The notes beneath the pieces were generated by a model. The model was given only the letters and a program-made list of their open reading frames with translations, was not told the origin of the DNA and searched no databases. From Micrococcales bacterium (GTDB taxonomy: Bacteria; Actinomycetota; Actinomycetes; S36-B12; UBA10799), in contig JADJCR010000003.1 in NCBI GenBank assembly GCA_016703125.1, positions 124,001 to 188,000 of the forward strand: a DNA stretch of 64,000 nt, written 5' to 3'. How positions within the stretch are numbered: position 1 is the first letter of the stretch; the number at the start of each line of letters is the position of its first letter. Below are positions 16,861-24,909 of the stretch, piece after piece. Made by a program: the position numbers and the translations under genes.

Positions 16861-17703
16861 TCACCCGAACTCCGAGACCGCCAGGCGTTCACAGGGCGAC
16901 CAGTCCTGGTCGGGGTTGGTGTCCTCCAGGCGCAGCAAGGCGCCGTAGATGTCGTCGGGCTTGACCGAAACGCCCAGGTGCGTGAATGGCGTGGCGAACA
17001 TGCTCAGGGCCCCGACCACGCCCATCGTGAAGACCAGGCATGAGCCGATGAGGACGATGGCCAGGCGGGGACGGTCCGGCAGGCTGACCATCATCAGCGT
17101 CGCGAAGACGAGCACTCCGAGATCGATGACGAGCCACACGATCAGGGGTAGTTGGAAGGCCGAACTGAGGATACGTTTCTGGCGGGCGTTCTGCGCGTCC
17201 TGGAAGGCCGACATCGTCTGGGCCTGGGCCTCCTGCTGCGTGCTGGTGCGTACGGGGAGGTCCCCGATGCTGGCGCGCGTCCGCGCGGCCCAGGCAGCGG
17301 TGTTCTCGTCGCCGGTGAGGTCACCGTTTTCCGCGGAGGTCCAGGAATCTGTGGCCACAGACCGCATGAGGCAGACGGTGTCACGGCGGACCTGATCGGC
17401 CGGTGATGAGGGGAAGTAGTCGGCGTTCTCGAACACGTCGGCGAGGGCGACGGCCTCCTCGCGCGCGCTCTGCCGTACCTCCTCGTAGACCTGCACGGAG
17501 AAGAAGAGCATCAGGCCAAGCATGATCCCGAGCACGCCGCTGACGTAGGCGAGCGCGTCGGTAAGCACCCCGCCAGCGGCGTGTTCGGAATCGTCCTCAC
17601 GACTGGCGACGTAGCGACGCAGGAGGATGCCCGTGCCGATGCCCAGTGCGGTGCCGAGCAGCAGTCCGAGCCAATTGAGCGCAACCAGCGTCACGCCGGA
17701 CAT
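16861..17703 (-). CDS. DUF4239 membrane protein (bestrophin-like)
   Basis: A 280-residue protein with hydrophobic segments at about 5-27 and 48-70, and two more at about 185-210 and 218-240. Between them is a soluble helical region with EEVRQSAREEAVALADVFENA. This arrangement is that of DUF4239, described as bestrophin-like. The function is unproven. ATG 17703; it converges with the YihY gene 36 bp away and is preceded by the 3' end of the giant secreted gene. Confidence 0.75.
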   Translation of the reverse strand: MSGVTLVALNWLGLLLGTALGIGTGILLRRYVASREDDSEHAAGGVLTDALAYVSGVLGIMLGLMLFFSVQVYEEVRQSAREEAVALADVFENADYFPSSPADQVRRDTVCLMRSVATDSWTSAENGDLTGDENTAAWAARTRASIGDLPVRTSTQQEAQAQTMSAFQDAQNARQKRILSSAFQLPLIVWLVIDLGVLVFATLMMVSLPDRPRLAIVLIGSCLVFTMGVVGALSMFATPFTHLGVSVKPDDIYGALLRLEDTNPDQDWSPCERLAVSEFG

Positions 17704-17811
17704 CCTGGCAGAATCCAGCGGCCGTGGTGATGCCAGACGAGGACGATCCGTGTCCGTGGCAGCGCGAGGACTGCCGTTGCTCCTGGCGATCGAGGACAGC
17801 TGGATCCCGCG

Positions 17812-18173
17812 TCACCTCCGGCGCTGGATCGTCACGCCATCGATGATTACCGGTCCTCCGCCCAGCGACACGAGCCGCAGGTAGCCACGTGCCGAGGCGG
17901 GCCAATCCACGGAGAACTCCTTGGCATGCCTGCCAGCGGCCGTGCCCTGTCGGTCGGCGCCGGCCTGCGAGAGGTCGATGACCTTGAGCAGTTGACCCCT
18001 GTGCCGGACTTCCAGTCGTCCGCAGTCGCTGCACGCCACCGCGGTCACGGACACGGCTTCCGTGCGCCCGATCCGGATCGACAACGCAGAACGGTAGTCC
18101 ACGGCCCTGAGTGCCTTCTTCTCGGAGAAGAACCGGCCCTTGAGCGGGGCCCACCTCCCCGACGCCTTCAGGG
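17812..18173 (-). CDS. Giant secreted protein, fragment 5: C-terminal domain
   Basis: About 120 codons in the restored frame: LKASGRWAPLKGRFFSEKKA, then DYRSALSIRIGRTEAVSVTA and GGGPVIIDGVTIQRRR at the end. It is a small beta-rich domain with two Cys in ACSDCG and no LPXTG or membrane anchor. So the protein is probably released or held non-covalently. Confidence 0.5.
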
Positions 18174-19563
18174 GAGGCCTGATCGAGCGGGCGGCTCACG
18201 CAACTCCAATCAGACCACCCGGACCAGTGGCCGACCCCGTCGACGGCGCGAACGCTGGCACAGACGGTCTTGCCCCGCCCGATCGTGAGCCGACGTACGC
18301 GCTCCGGGGACGAGTCGGCGTCATTGACGATTACTGGTTCTTCGAAGTTCCCCAGGACCCCGCTCTGGCGTGTACGGATCTGGTAGGAAGCGAGGCCGGA
18401 ACCGCCGCGGTCGGCACCTGAGTACCGAAGCCTCGGGATCCCCTTCCTGGCAATTGCCGGCAGGTCGTCGATGGCGACCTTCGGATCCTGGCTGTCGACC
18501 ATCCACGAAAGCAGTGGCGTCTGCGCCGCACCCCCCGGGCCTTCCGCCTTTGCGCGGAAGGTGTGCTTCCCGTCGGCGAGTCCGGTCAGCCGCAGCGGCG
18601 ATGCGCACGGCTGTCCGACACCGTCGATGAAGCAGGTGACGGCAGCGCCATCGATGGACGTGGCGAACTCGATCGTGGCGTCCGGCGTGGTGAACGACCC
18701 CTCCGCAGGCCCGCGAACGATGGCGATGTCGGGAGCTGCCGCCAGCGAGACCTCGGGAGTCGTGGCAGGCGGCGACTCGAGGCCGGCCTCGTTGCGTCCG
18801 GTCACGGTGAAGATCAGCGGTGTCTCCGCGGTCAGACCGGTGAACGTGGACTGCTGGCTCGACCCCGCCTCGTCCTGGCATGTCCCACCCAGCAGGCAGA
18901 CCCGGTAACTGTCCATAGGCACGCCGCCGTTGCTGGCCGGCGGGATCCAGGAGACGACCGCCGAACCCGGCGCCGACCCTGCCGCCGCACGCACGTTGCG
19001 AGGGGCGCTCGGCGCGTCAGGCAGGGTCAAGGGGTTGCTCTGGTCCGACTCCGGACCCCGACCCGTGGCACTGATCGGCGTCACGGTGAACGTGTAGGTC
19101 ACGCCTGTCTGCAGCCCCGGAACCGTGGCCGTGACCGCATCGCCGGGGAACTGGAAGAGGGTTCCACCCGGCGACACCGCGATCTCATAGGAAGTGACGC
19201 CCGCCCGGGCCGATGACGGCGTCGGCGGCTTCCAGGTGATCTCCGCCTCTCCAGGGCCACCGCGCTTGGCCTTCACGTCGGTCACCTTCTCAGGCACGCC
19301 CAGCGGAGTGACCGGTGCACTTGGGGAGGACTGGTCACCAGGCGCCGCACCGTTGATCGCTTGCACGGTGAACCGGTACGGGCGTCCGTTGGTCAGGCCG
19401 GACAGCGTCATCGCCGTGGTGGTTCCGGTCACCGTGGTGTCGATCGGAGTCTCCGGGAAGGTTTCGCCCGGCTGCCGGAACTCGCGGATCCGGTAACTGT
19501 CGATCGGCGCCCCACCGGTGGCGGAGGGCGGATCCCACTGCAGACCGATCGACTGGTCTCCGG
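18171..19563 (-). CDS. Giant secreted protein, fragment 4: fibronectin III and Ig-like modules
   Basis: About 465 codons in one frame between the third and fourth breaks. Three FN3 modules are visible, each with the W-P-G-Y pattern (LQWDPPSATGGAPIDSYRI, ITWKPPTPSSARAGVTSYEI, VVSWIPPASNGGVPMDSYRV). An Ig-like module follows (EGSFTTPDATIEFATSIDGA, LADGKHTFRAKAEGPGG), then a repeat-type module with GADRGGSGLASYQIRTR. The open frame continues past 18171 as non-coding sequence. The boundaries given are the inferred break points, not start or stop codons. Confidence 0.55.
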
Positions 19564-20886
19564 CGTACCCGTGACGTTGGACGGCGCGCTGGGAGCCTCC
19601 GTGACCACGTCGATGGGTTCGGACGGGTGAGATGCCGGTGACTCGGTTCCTCCCGAGATCGAGAACACGGCGACTCGGTAGCGGCCCGGCGCGACGTCGG
19701 GGAACGACGTTGCGGTCTGACCACCGGGAACCAGCTTCTCGAGAGGGCTGGACCCGTCCTCCGGATAGGCCACGACGCGCCAGTCGTGTCCGGTCGGCTG
19801 AACCGGCCCGAGCGGATCGGACCACTGGATGTCCAGGGTCCGGCCGGGGCTGAGGTCGACCTCGACGTCCTCCGGTGCTCGAGGCGCAACGGACGTAACG
19901 GCCACGATGCGGTGCGAGCGGTAGCCCTTGTTGTTGTCCTCGTGGACCTCGTCGGCCACCCCGTCGGAGTCCACCTTCGCGAAGAAGCGCGGAGCGCCGC
20001 CCGCGTACCTCGCGTCGGGCGTCCAGTCCAGGTAGGCGAATTGCGACCCGCGCGCCGGGATGGCGCCGAGGTTCGAGATCTTGCCGATCGACACGCCACC
20101 TACGTCGGGATCGGCGTCGAAGAACTCGACGGCGACACCCGCGGGCTGGTCCTTCAGGCTGTAGTTCTCGACCTGTGCGCGCAGGCACAAGGGCACTCCG
20201 GGCGCTGCGTACTCGGTGGTGGGCACCCGTGGGTCGTTCGGGGCGCACGGCCCACGGAACACCTGGACGCCCGGTGAGATGAAGCGTGCGGAATCCGACG
20301 AGATACCGGCTTGCTTCTCGTAGTCCAGCAGCCGCGGCAGTTTCAAGGTGACGTCCGGCTTCTTGCCGTACATCTGCTGCCACCATGTCCTCGGAGAGCC
20401 CGGTGGCGCGATGCCCGGACTGACCGCGTAGTCGAGGACCAGCGCCGCACTCTCGTTCCAGTACGCGAACGGCTTCACCGTGTACGCGGTCTCCCCGAAG
20501 CTCTCATCGATGCCGCCGAGGATCGCGGCCAGCTTCGTCGTGTCGCCGACGGACGTCTTGGTGTTGGTCAGGCTGGAGTTCTTGTAGTCGCCGGAGACCT
20601 CGACGCTGACCTTGACCAGGCCGGCGACGTTCCCGCCACCCTTCAAGGTGCCACCGACGTTCCAGTCCTTCTCGGTGGACGCCTCCTCGGCGGTCACCTT
20701 CTCCTTCGTCAACGTATAGGTGAAGTCGCTGAAGTCGGACAGTTCGAACTCCTGCTGTGCGAAGGGCCCCACGGGCGGACTCTGGGCGTCCTTGGCAGTG
20801 GGCGAGATGAAGGGGTTCTCCTGCTCAGTGAGGTCTTCGGGGTAACTGAGGATGTTCCCCGGCTGGTGGTTCACGTTGAGATCCAC
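19429..20886 (-). CDS. Giant secreted protein, fragment 3: beta-rich region, CARDB-like and first FN3 modules
   Basis: About 440 sensible codons. It begins with VNHQPGNILSYPEDLTEQEN, then a second Ser/Thr-rich beta segment (VSVEVSGDYKNSSLTNTKT). A CARDB-like module follows (LCLRAQVENYSLKDQPAGV to DEVHEDNNKGYRSHRIV), then an FN3-type module (APRAPEDVEVDLSPGRTLDI). Sense ends at SNVTGTPE; adding one G gives TPGDQSIGLQWDPPSATGG and continues in fragment 4. CARDB and FN3 modules are usual in surface adhesins and secreted enzymes. Confidence 0.6.
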   Translation of the reverse strand: MDLNVNHQPGNILSYPEDLTEQENPFISPTAKDAQSPPVGPFAQQEFELSDFSDFTYTLTKEKVTAEEASTEKDWNVGGTLKGGGNVAGLVKVSVEVSGDYKNSSLTNTKTSVGDTTKLAAILGGIDESFGETAYTVKPFAYWNESAALVLDYAVSPGIAPPGSPRTWWQQMYGKKPDVTLKLPRLLDYEKQAGISSDSARFISPGVQVFRGPCAPNDPRVPTTEYAAPGVPLCLRAQVENYSLKDQPAGVAVEFFDADPDVGGVSIGKISNLGAIPARGSQFAYLDWTPDARYAGGAPRFFAKVDSDGVADEVHEDNNKGYRSHRIVAVTSVAPRAPEDVEVDLSPGRTLDIQWSDPLGPVQPTGHDWRVVAYPEDGSSPLEKLVPGGQTATSFPDVAPGRYRVAVFSISGGTESPASHPSEPIDVVTEAPSAPSNVTGTPETSRSVCSGIRPPPPVGRRSTVTGSASSGSRAKPSRRLRSTPR

Positions 20887-22739
20887 CGCGTCCGGCGAGT
20901 TGATGTCGATCCACCGCTTGGTGATGGTGTGCGGGTCGTGGTGAGTACGTACGCCGAAGGCTGCGTGCCACCCGGCTGGTAGATCGGGTACTCGAGGGTG
21001 TCATAGGCCCGCCGGATCGCGTAGATCTTGTCGGTGTTGCGCGCCTTGACGTTGACCTCAATGGTGTCCTTCGTCGTAGTGGCATCGACGTTCTTGAACT
21101 TCTCGCCGTAGCCGCCGCGGATCTCCGCCTCGACGTCGACGACGTCGAACAGCGAGAACTCGGCGCTGGCCTTGGCGCTGACCGCCCAGTCCTCGGTTGA
21201 CTCGCTTGTCACCTCGGTGGTCGCCTCGGTCTTCTTCTCGTACTCCGAGGTGAAGAAGCAGACCGGTGGCACCAGATATTGATTGCCGGCGTAGCAGAAG
21301 TTCGGGTCGTACATGCGGCCGTCGAGGACGTCGAAATGGGTAGGCGGAGCGTTGAGGATCACCGACGGCTCGAGTGTCGTGTACCGGCCCGGGACCGGGT
21401 CCCCGAGTTCAGCCCGGCCGTCGAGGGCCATGGAGGCGAGCTCCGGGGTGTCAGGAGCGCCACAGTCCGAAATGAACTGTGGGCTGCCGAAGGTCATCTT
21501 CCCTTGGCTGTTCAGACTCGCGAAGTTGAAGAAGGCCCGTTCTCCGGAGGAACAGCCCGAGTCCGTCCTGGCCGCCACAGCGATCTGTGGGAACGCCCGC
21601 ACAGACGCCTGTCCCGGCACGGGCGCGACCACCTGTTCATTGGTGGGACGGGTGTCCAGAACCGTCATCTCGGCGAAGGGGATTGTGAACTGCGAGTCCA
21701 AGGTTCTGAACACATTCTCGTAGGTGCCGACATCAACGACATCGATGAAACCGTTGGGCTGGTTCAAGATGCCCCACTCGGGCATGGACACCAACTCATC
21801 GACACCGTCACCGGTCAGGTCGCCGACCGATTCGATCTGCGAGTGGAAGTTGCGCCACTGGCCAGTGTCCAGCACCGCGCCGTCCATCGTTCCCATCAAC
21901 TTCTCTTTGAGCGTGAACGAGGCGCCTGACGGTACCAACTCCGTCAGCCTGCCGTTCCCCTGGATCCCGGAGCCGACGAACAGCCGGGGCTTCTCCGGCC
22001 CGTTGCCGCTGGTGTCGCGGACAACCGCAGCCCCCGGACCAGCCTGCTCGTCACCGCTGCCCGGCAATCCTGACAACGAAGGAGTGATCGTCTGGGGCGG
22101 TACTGCTTCCTGCAGATCGCCCTGGCCATCGACCTTGAGCAATGCAGCCCTGTAATGCCGGTCCGCCGCGGTGCTGCTCTGGGGTGCCCACAGGACCGCG
22201 ACCTGATCGGAGCCGGCCCCGGTGAAGTCCGCCACCGCCAACGACGGACTAGTGGCGACACCCCCGTTGTTGGAGTACACGGGGCCATAACTCAGAACGG
22301 GCCCTGCAACCGACAGTCCCGTCACTCGGCCATTCGCATCACGCTGCACCCCGATGCGTGCGACCCTCAGTTCGTTCGTGCCCGCCTGCACGTAGGACAC
22401 GACCAGAGACCGGGCGGCATCAGTGCCGAATCTGCCAGGAACGAGCGCCACCTCTGTGAGATCGCTCGGTTGACCCCCCGGCAGCGCGACGTGGAATGTC
22501 TGGGCGAAGCCGTTGAGTTGGTGGTTCGCGTCATAGGCCGGCCGTGACCAGGTCACGCAGATGGCGGACTGCCCGCTGCATCCGATGCCGGTTCCTGCAT
22601 GCGCCAGGCCCGGTTCCAGCGAGGGCCGCCACACGTCATCGGGGTACTTGATGAGATCGAGGTCGGCTTCCACAGCCCTCGATCGGTACTGCGACGTTGA
22701 GGACTTGGACAGGCTGGCCGCCACGCTGGTCCCGTTCAC
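20871..22739 (-). CDS. Giant secreted protein, fragment 2: FG-GAP-like repeats and beta-rich region
   Basis: About 600 sensible codons. Residues about 60-330 carry integrin-like FG-GAP/VCBS units (LAVADFTGAGSDQVAVLW, ESVGDLTGDGVDELVSM) with Ca-loop Asp/Gly patterns. The last third (TEATTEVTSESTEDWAVSA, AKASAEFSLFDVVDVEAEI) is rich in alternating Ser/Thr and hydrophobic residues, like beta-hairpin stretches of pore-forming proteins; that likeness is only compositional. After YVLTT the frame is wrong; restoring one base gives THDPHTITKRWIDINSPD and joins fragment 3. The apparent GTG start at 22739 is an artefact of the first break. Confidence 0.6.
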   Translation of the reverse strand: MNGTSVAASLSKSSTSQYRSRAVEADLDLIKYPDDVWRPSLEPGLAHAGTGIGCSGQSAICVTWSRPAYDANHQLNGFAQTFHVALPGGQPSDLTEVALVPGRFGTDAARSLVVSYVQAGTNELRVARIGVQRDANGRVTGLSVAGPVLSYGPVYSNNGGVATSPSLAVADFTGAGSDQVAVLWAPQSSTAADRHYRAALLKVDGQGDLQEAVPPQTITPSLSGLPGSGDEQAGPGAAVVRDTSGNGPEKPRLFVGSGIQGNGRLTELVPSGASFTLKEKLMGTMDGAVLDTGQWRNFHSQIESVGDLTGDGVDELVSMPEWGILNQPNGFIDVVDVGTYENVFRTLDSQFTIPFAEMTVLDTRPTNEQVVAPVPGQASVRAFPQIAVAARTDSGCSSGERAFFNFASLNSQGKMTFGSPQFISDCGAPDTPELASMALDGRAELGDPVPGRYTTLEPSVILNAPPTHFDVLDGRMYDPNFCYAGNQYLVPPVCFFTSEYEKKTEATTEVTSESTEDWAVSAKASAEFSLFDVVDVEAEIRGGYGEKFKNVDATTTKDTIEVNVKARNTDKIYAIRRAYDTLEYPIYQPGGTQPSAYVLTTTRTPSPSGGSTSTRRTRWIST

Positions 22740-23092
22740 GACCGGGGGTTGATGACCTTGAGCTCGCCGTCGATCTGCAGACTGGCCCGGCGCACGTCGA
22801 TCTTGGGGATCCGTCCCAGTTGTTGATCCAGTTGCCCCCTGCTTTCGACGAGGACCAACCCTTCTCGCCCGATGGACCGACGGTTCTCGAAGCGGTCGAC
22901 GGGGCCCGGGGTCTGGACTGCCGCCGGAACAGCCTGGGCGACGCCCGGAGCCGCCGCGACTGCGGCCGTGGGAGTTGCGGCGAGGGCCGGGCCAGCCGCG
23001 CTCATGGGGAGCGCGATGACGCCGGCCACACCGAAACTCAGGACCGTTCTGGCCGTGACAACAGAGGTGCGTTTCGCGATCCCACTGACCAT
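22736..23092 (-). CDS. Giant secreted protein, fragment 1: signal peptide and N-terminus
   Basis: 118 codons. A long signal peptide (TARTVLSFGVAGVIALPMSA) ends near ALAATP, followed by an Ala/Pro linker and a charged segment ending ELKVINPRS. The stop arises one codon after a run of five C on the coding strand. With a sixth C the frame continues into fragment 2 as INPPVVNGTSVAASL. ATG 23092 has GGGAGG 6 nt upstream, a strong site for this genome. Confidence 0.65.
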   Translation of the reverse strand: MVSGIAKRTSVVTARTVLSFGVAGVIALPMSAAGPALAATPTAAVAAAPGVAQAVPAAVQTPGPVDRFENRRSIGREGLVLVESRGQLDQQLGRIPKIDVRRASLQIDGELKVINPRS

Positions 23093-23188
23093 TGCGGACC
23101 TCCCAGGGTCAAGAGCCCCGAAACTACGGGACGTCGACAGGGAGGTTCAACTCGAGCGGTGGAACGGTAGGGGGCGTCTGCACTTCGG

Positions 23189-23270
23189 TGCGGGTGGGGA
23201 GACTTGAACTCCCACGTCCTAGGACACAGGAACCTAAATCCTGCGCGTCTGCCAGTTCCGCCACACCCGC
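23189..23270 (-). tRNA. tRNA-Leu (anticodon TAG)
   Basis: An 82-nt class II tRNA with acceptor arm GCGGGTG/CACCCGC and a long variable arm. The anticodon stem CAGGA/TCCTG encloses loop TTTAGGT, giving anticodon TAG (reads CUA). The T arm GGGAG-TTCAAGT-CTCCC is present. CCA is not encoded. It lies between the giant secreted gene and bcp. Confidence 0.93.
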
Positions 23271-23307
23271 GTGGCTACCAGCGTAGGCGCGACGTCGCGC
23301 CCCGGGT

Positions 23308-23775
23308 TCAGAGGCCCAATTCGGCGCGCAGTTTCGCGACGTGTCCCTTGGCCTTGACGTTGTACATGGCCCGGTCGATCTTCCCGTCACTGTTGATGAC
23401 GAACGTCGAACGGATCACGCCGACGTACTTCTTGCCGTAGAGGCTCTTCTCGCCCCACGCTCCGTAGGCCTCCAGCACCTCGTGGTGCGGGTCACTGACC
23501 AGCGGGAAAGTGAGTGTGTCGCGATCGCGGAACTTGGCCAGCTTCTCCGGTGCGTCGGGGCTGATCCCGACCACTTTCACGCCGGCGGCGTTCAGGGCGT
23601 CCAGCGAGTCGCGGAAGTCGCAGGCCTGTGTCGTGCAGCCCGGAGTCATGGCGGCGGGGTAGGCGTAGAGCACAACCGTGGAGCCGGCGAAGTCGGACAG
23701 GCGCACGGTGTTGCCCTGATCGTCGGTGAGGGCGAAATCGGGGGCGGGGTCGCCGGGTTCAAGTCGGACGTTCAT
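23308..23775 (-). CDS. bcp: Peroxiredoxin, BCP/PrxQ type
   Basis: A 155-residue thiol peroxidase. The peroxidatic cysteine C47 and resolving C52 lie in MTPGCTTQACDFRD, and the fold's LSDFAGSTVVLYAYP strand precedes them. ATG 23775 is chosen over TTG 23781. TACCCT at 23782-23787 (minus strand) sits 6 nt upstream, so the mRNA is probably leaderless. DUF3618 and bcp are neighbours in M. tuberculosis (Rv2520c/Rv2521); here cbiMNQO lies between them. Confidence 0.93.
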   Translation of the reverse strand: MNVRLEPGDPAPDFALTDDQGNTVRLSDFAGSTVVLYAYPAAMTPGCTTQACDFRDSLDALNAAGVKVVGISPDAPEKLAKFRDRDTLTFPLVSDPHHEVLEAYGAWGEKSLYGKKYVGVIRSTFVINSDGKIDRAMYNVKAKGHVAKLRAELGL

Positions 23776-23839
23776 GGACAAAGGGTAGGTTCGGCGTCAA
23801 GGGTCTGCAAATGGACACTGCAGGGACCGTCAGCCGGGT

Positions 23840-23866
23840 CCTTATTGCGAACTGTTCGCAATAAGG
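23840..23866 (+). promoter_or_regulatory. Perfect 12-bp inverted repeat operator of the cbi operon
   Basis: CCTTATTGCGAA (23840-23851) and TTCGCAATAAGG (23855-23866) are perfect reverse complements with a CTG spacer. The AT-rich dyad is conspicuous in high-GC DNA. It lies just upstream of the -10 box TAGACT (23870-23875), covering the -35/spacer region, a repressor position. Size and symmetry recall Fur/Zur/Nur-family boxes. A nickel- or cobalt-responsive repressor is the natural candidate, unproven. Confidence 0.75.
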
Positions 23867-23869
23867 ATT

Positions 23870-23875
23870 TAGACT
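23870..23875 (+). promoter_or_regulatory. -10 box TAGACT of the cbi operon
   Basis: TAGACT begins 4 nt after the operator dyad and ends 7 nt before GTG 23883. Transcription would start at about 23883, leaving a 15-nt leader if CbiM begins at ATG 23898. Confidence 0.55.
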
Positions 23876-23897
23876 GGCCGATGTGAACACTGTCGCC

Positions 23898-24584
23898 ATG
23901 CACATACCGGATGGGTTCCTGGATGTCCCCGTGAGCCTGCTGTCGTACTTGGTGACCGGGGTGATCCTCGCGATAGCCGTGGTCAAGGCGCGCACGGAAC
24001 TCGACGATCGCACTGCGCCGCTGGCTGGGTTGACTGCGGTGTTCATCTTCGCCGCGCAGATGATCAACTTCCCGGTCGCGGCCGGCACGAGCGGGCACCT
24101 GCTCGGCGGCGCGCTTGCGGCGATCCTGGTGGGCCCGTGGGTGGGCATGCTGGTGATCGCGGTGGTGCTGGCGGTGCAGGCGCTGCTCTTCGCCGACGGC
24201 GGGTTGACCGCGCTCGGCGCGAACATGCTGAACATGGCCATCATTGCCACAGTCGTGGGCTGGATCGTGTTCCGCCTGGGGCTGCGGTTCGTGCGCTCCC
24301 GGACAGGAGCCGCGGTAGTTGCCGGTGTCGCCGGCTTCGTGTCCGTCCCGGCCGCCGCCCTGGGTTTCGTCGCTGAATACGCCGTGGGTGGCACGGCCCC
24401 GGTGTCGATCTCCGCAGTGGCTGCCGCGATGGGTGGGGTGCACGTTCTCATCGGCATCGGCGAAGGTGTCATCACCGGCATGGTGGTTGCCGCGGTACTC
24501 GCATCCCGGCCCGACATCGTCGTCGGCGTGCGAGGGACTGCATTGGCCGGTCCGGTCGTGCGCCCCGAGGCGGTGACAGTATGA
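23898..24584 (+). CDS. cbiM: CbiM/NikM cobalt-nickel ECF transporter substrate-binding component
   Basis: A 228-residue membrane protein with about six helices that captures Co2+ or Ni2+. It begins MHIPDGFLD; in this family the free N-terminal Met-His-Ile coordinates the metal, so ATG 23898 is chosen over GTG 23883, which would add five residues. Further marks are the buried His in GTSGHLLGG and GANMLNMA. Sequence alone does not decide between cobalt and nickel. The stop overlaps the next ATG; the operon order is M-N-Q-O. Confidence 0.9.
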   Translation: MHIPDGFLDVPVSLLSYLVTGVILAIAVVKARTELDDRTAPLAGLTAVFIFAAQMINFPVAAGTSGHLLGGALAAILVGPWVGMLVIAVVLAVQALLFADGGLTALGANMLNMAIIATVVGWIVFRLGLRFVRSRTGAAVVAGVAGFVSVPAAALGFVAEYAVGGTAPVSISAVAAAMGGVHVLIGIGEGVITGMVVAAVLASRPDIVVGVRGTALAGPVVRPEAVTV

Positions 24585-24865
24585 AGCGCCTGTTGATCAT
24601 CGGTGCGCTGTTGGCGGTCGTTCTGGCAGCCGTGGTGAGTTTCTACGCATCCTCCCAGCCCGACGGACTGGAGAAGGTCGCTGGCGACCACGGCATCCTG
24701 GCTCAGGAGCGGGAGTCCGCGACCTCCACGTCGCCGCTGGCGGGTTACAGCCTCAGCGGGGTGGGCGATCAGCGGGTCAGCGGAGCGGCCGCCGGCCTGG
24801 TCGGCGTCGCGGTGACCGCGGCGGCCGGATTCGGCCTCTTCTACGCCGTGCGGCGGCGGTCCTGA
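24581..24865 (+). CDS. cbiN: PDGLE-domain CbiN-like ECF transporter subunit
   Basis: A 94-residue protein with two membrane helices (residues about 4-23 and 68-88) and the motif SSQPDGLEKVA in the outside loop. It is the accessory CbiN/NikN-type subunit that assists metal loading by CbiM. ATG 24581 overlaps the cbiM stop. Confidence 0.87.
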   Translation: MKRLLIIGALLAVVLAAVVSFYASSQPDGLEKVAGDHGILAQERESATSTSPLAGYSLSGVGDQRVSGAAAGLVGVAVTAAAGFGLFYAVRRRS

Positions 24866-24909
24866 GCGCGACCGGTCTGCTCGACCGCGGTTATGTCGAT
24901 GCGGCCTCC

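Larger units (their letters stand above)
17812..23092 (-). pseudogene. Giant secreted multidomain protein, reading frame broken by four indels
   Basis: About 1,760 codons run from ATG 23092 (GGGAGG ribosome site) to the stop at 17812, but four single-base indels break the frame: in a GGGGG run at 22744-22748, near 20941, near 19561, and in a GGGG run at 18171-18174 (plus-strand bases). Restoring one base at each of the first three and removing one at the last gives continuous sense, for example VINPPVVNGTSV, HDPHTITKRWIDI, TPGDQSIGLQW and ASLKASGRW. Domains in order: signal peptide, FG-GAP-like repeats, a beta-rich Ser/Thr region, CARDB-like module, fibronectin III repeats, bacterial Ig-like modules. 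Probably cell-surface or secreted. Sequencing error is a likely cause of the breaks; the pieces are described separately. Confidence 0.7.

Noticed and set aside
23782..23897. A cobalamin or Ni/Co riboswitch before cbiM
   Set aside because: The predicted leader is at most about 15 nt; the only structure is the DNA palindrome upstream of the -10 box.
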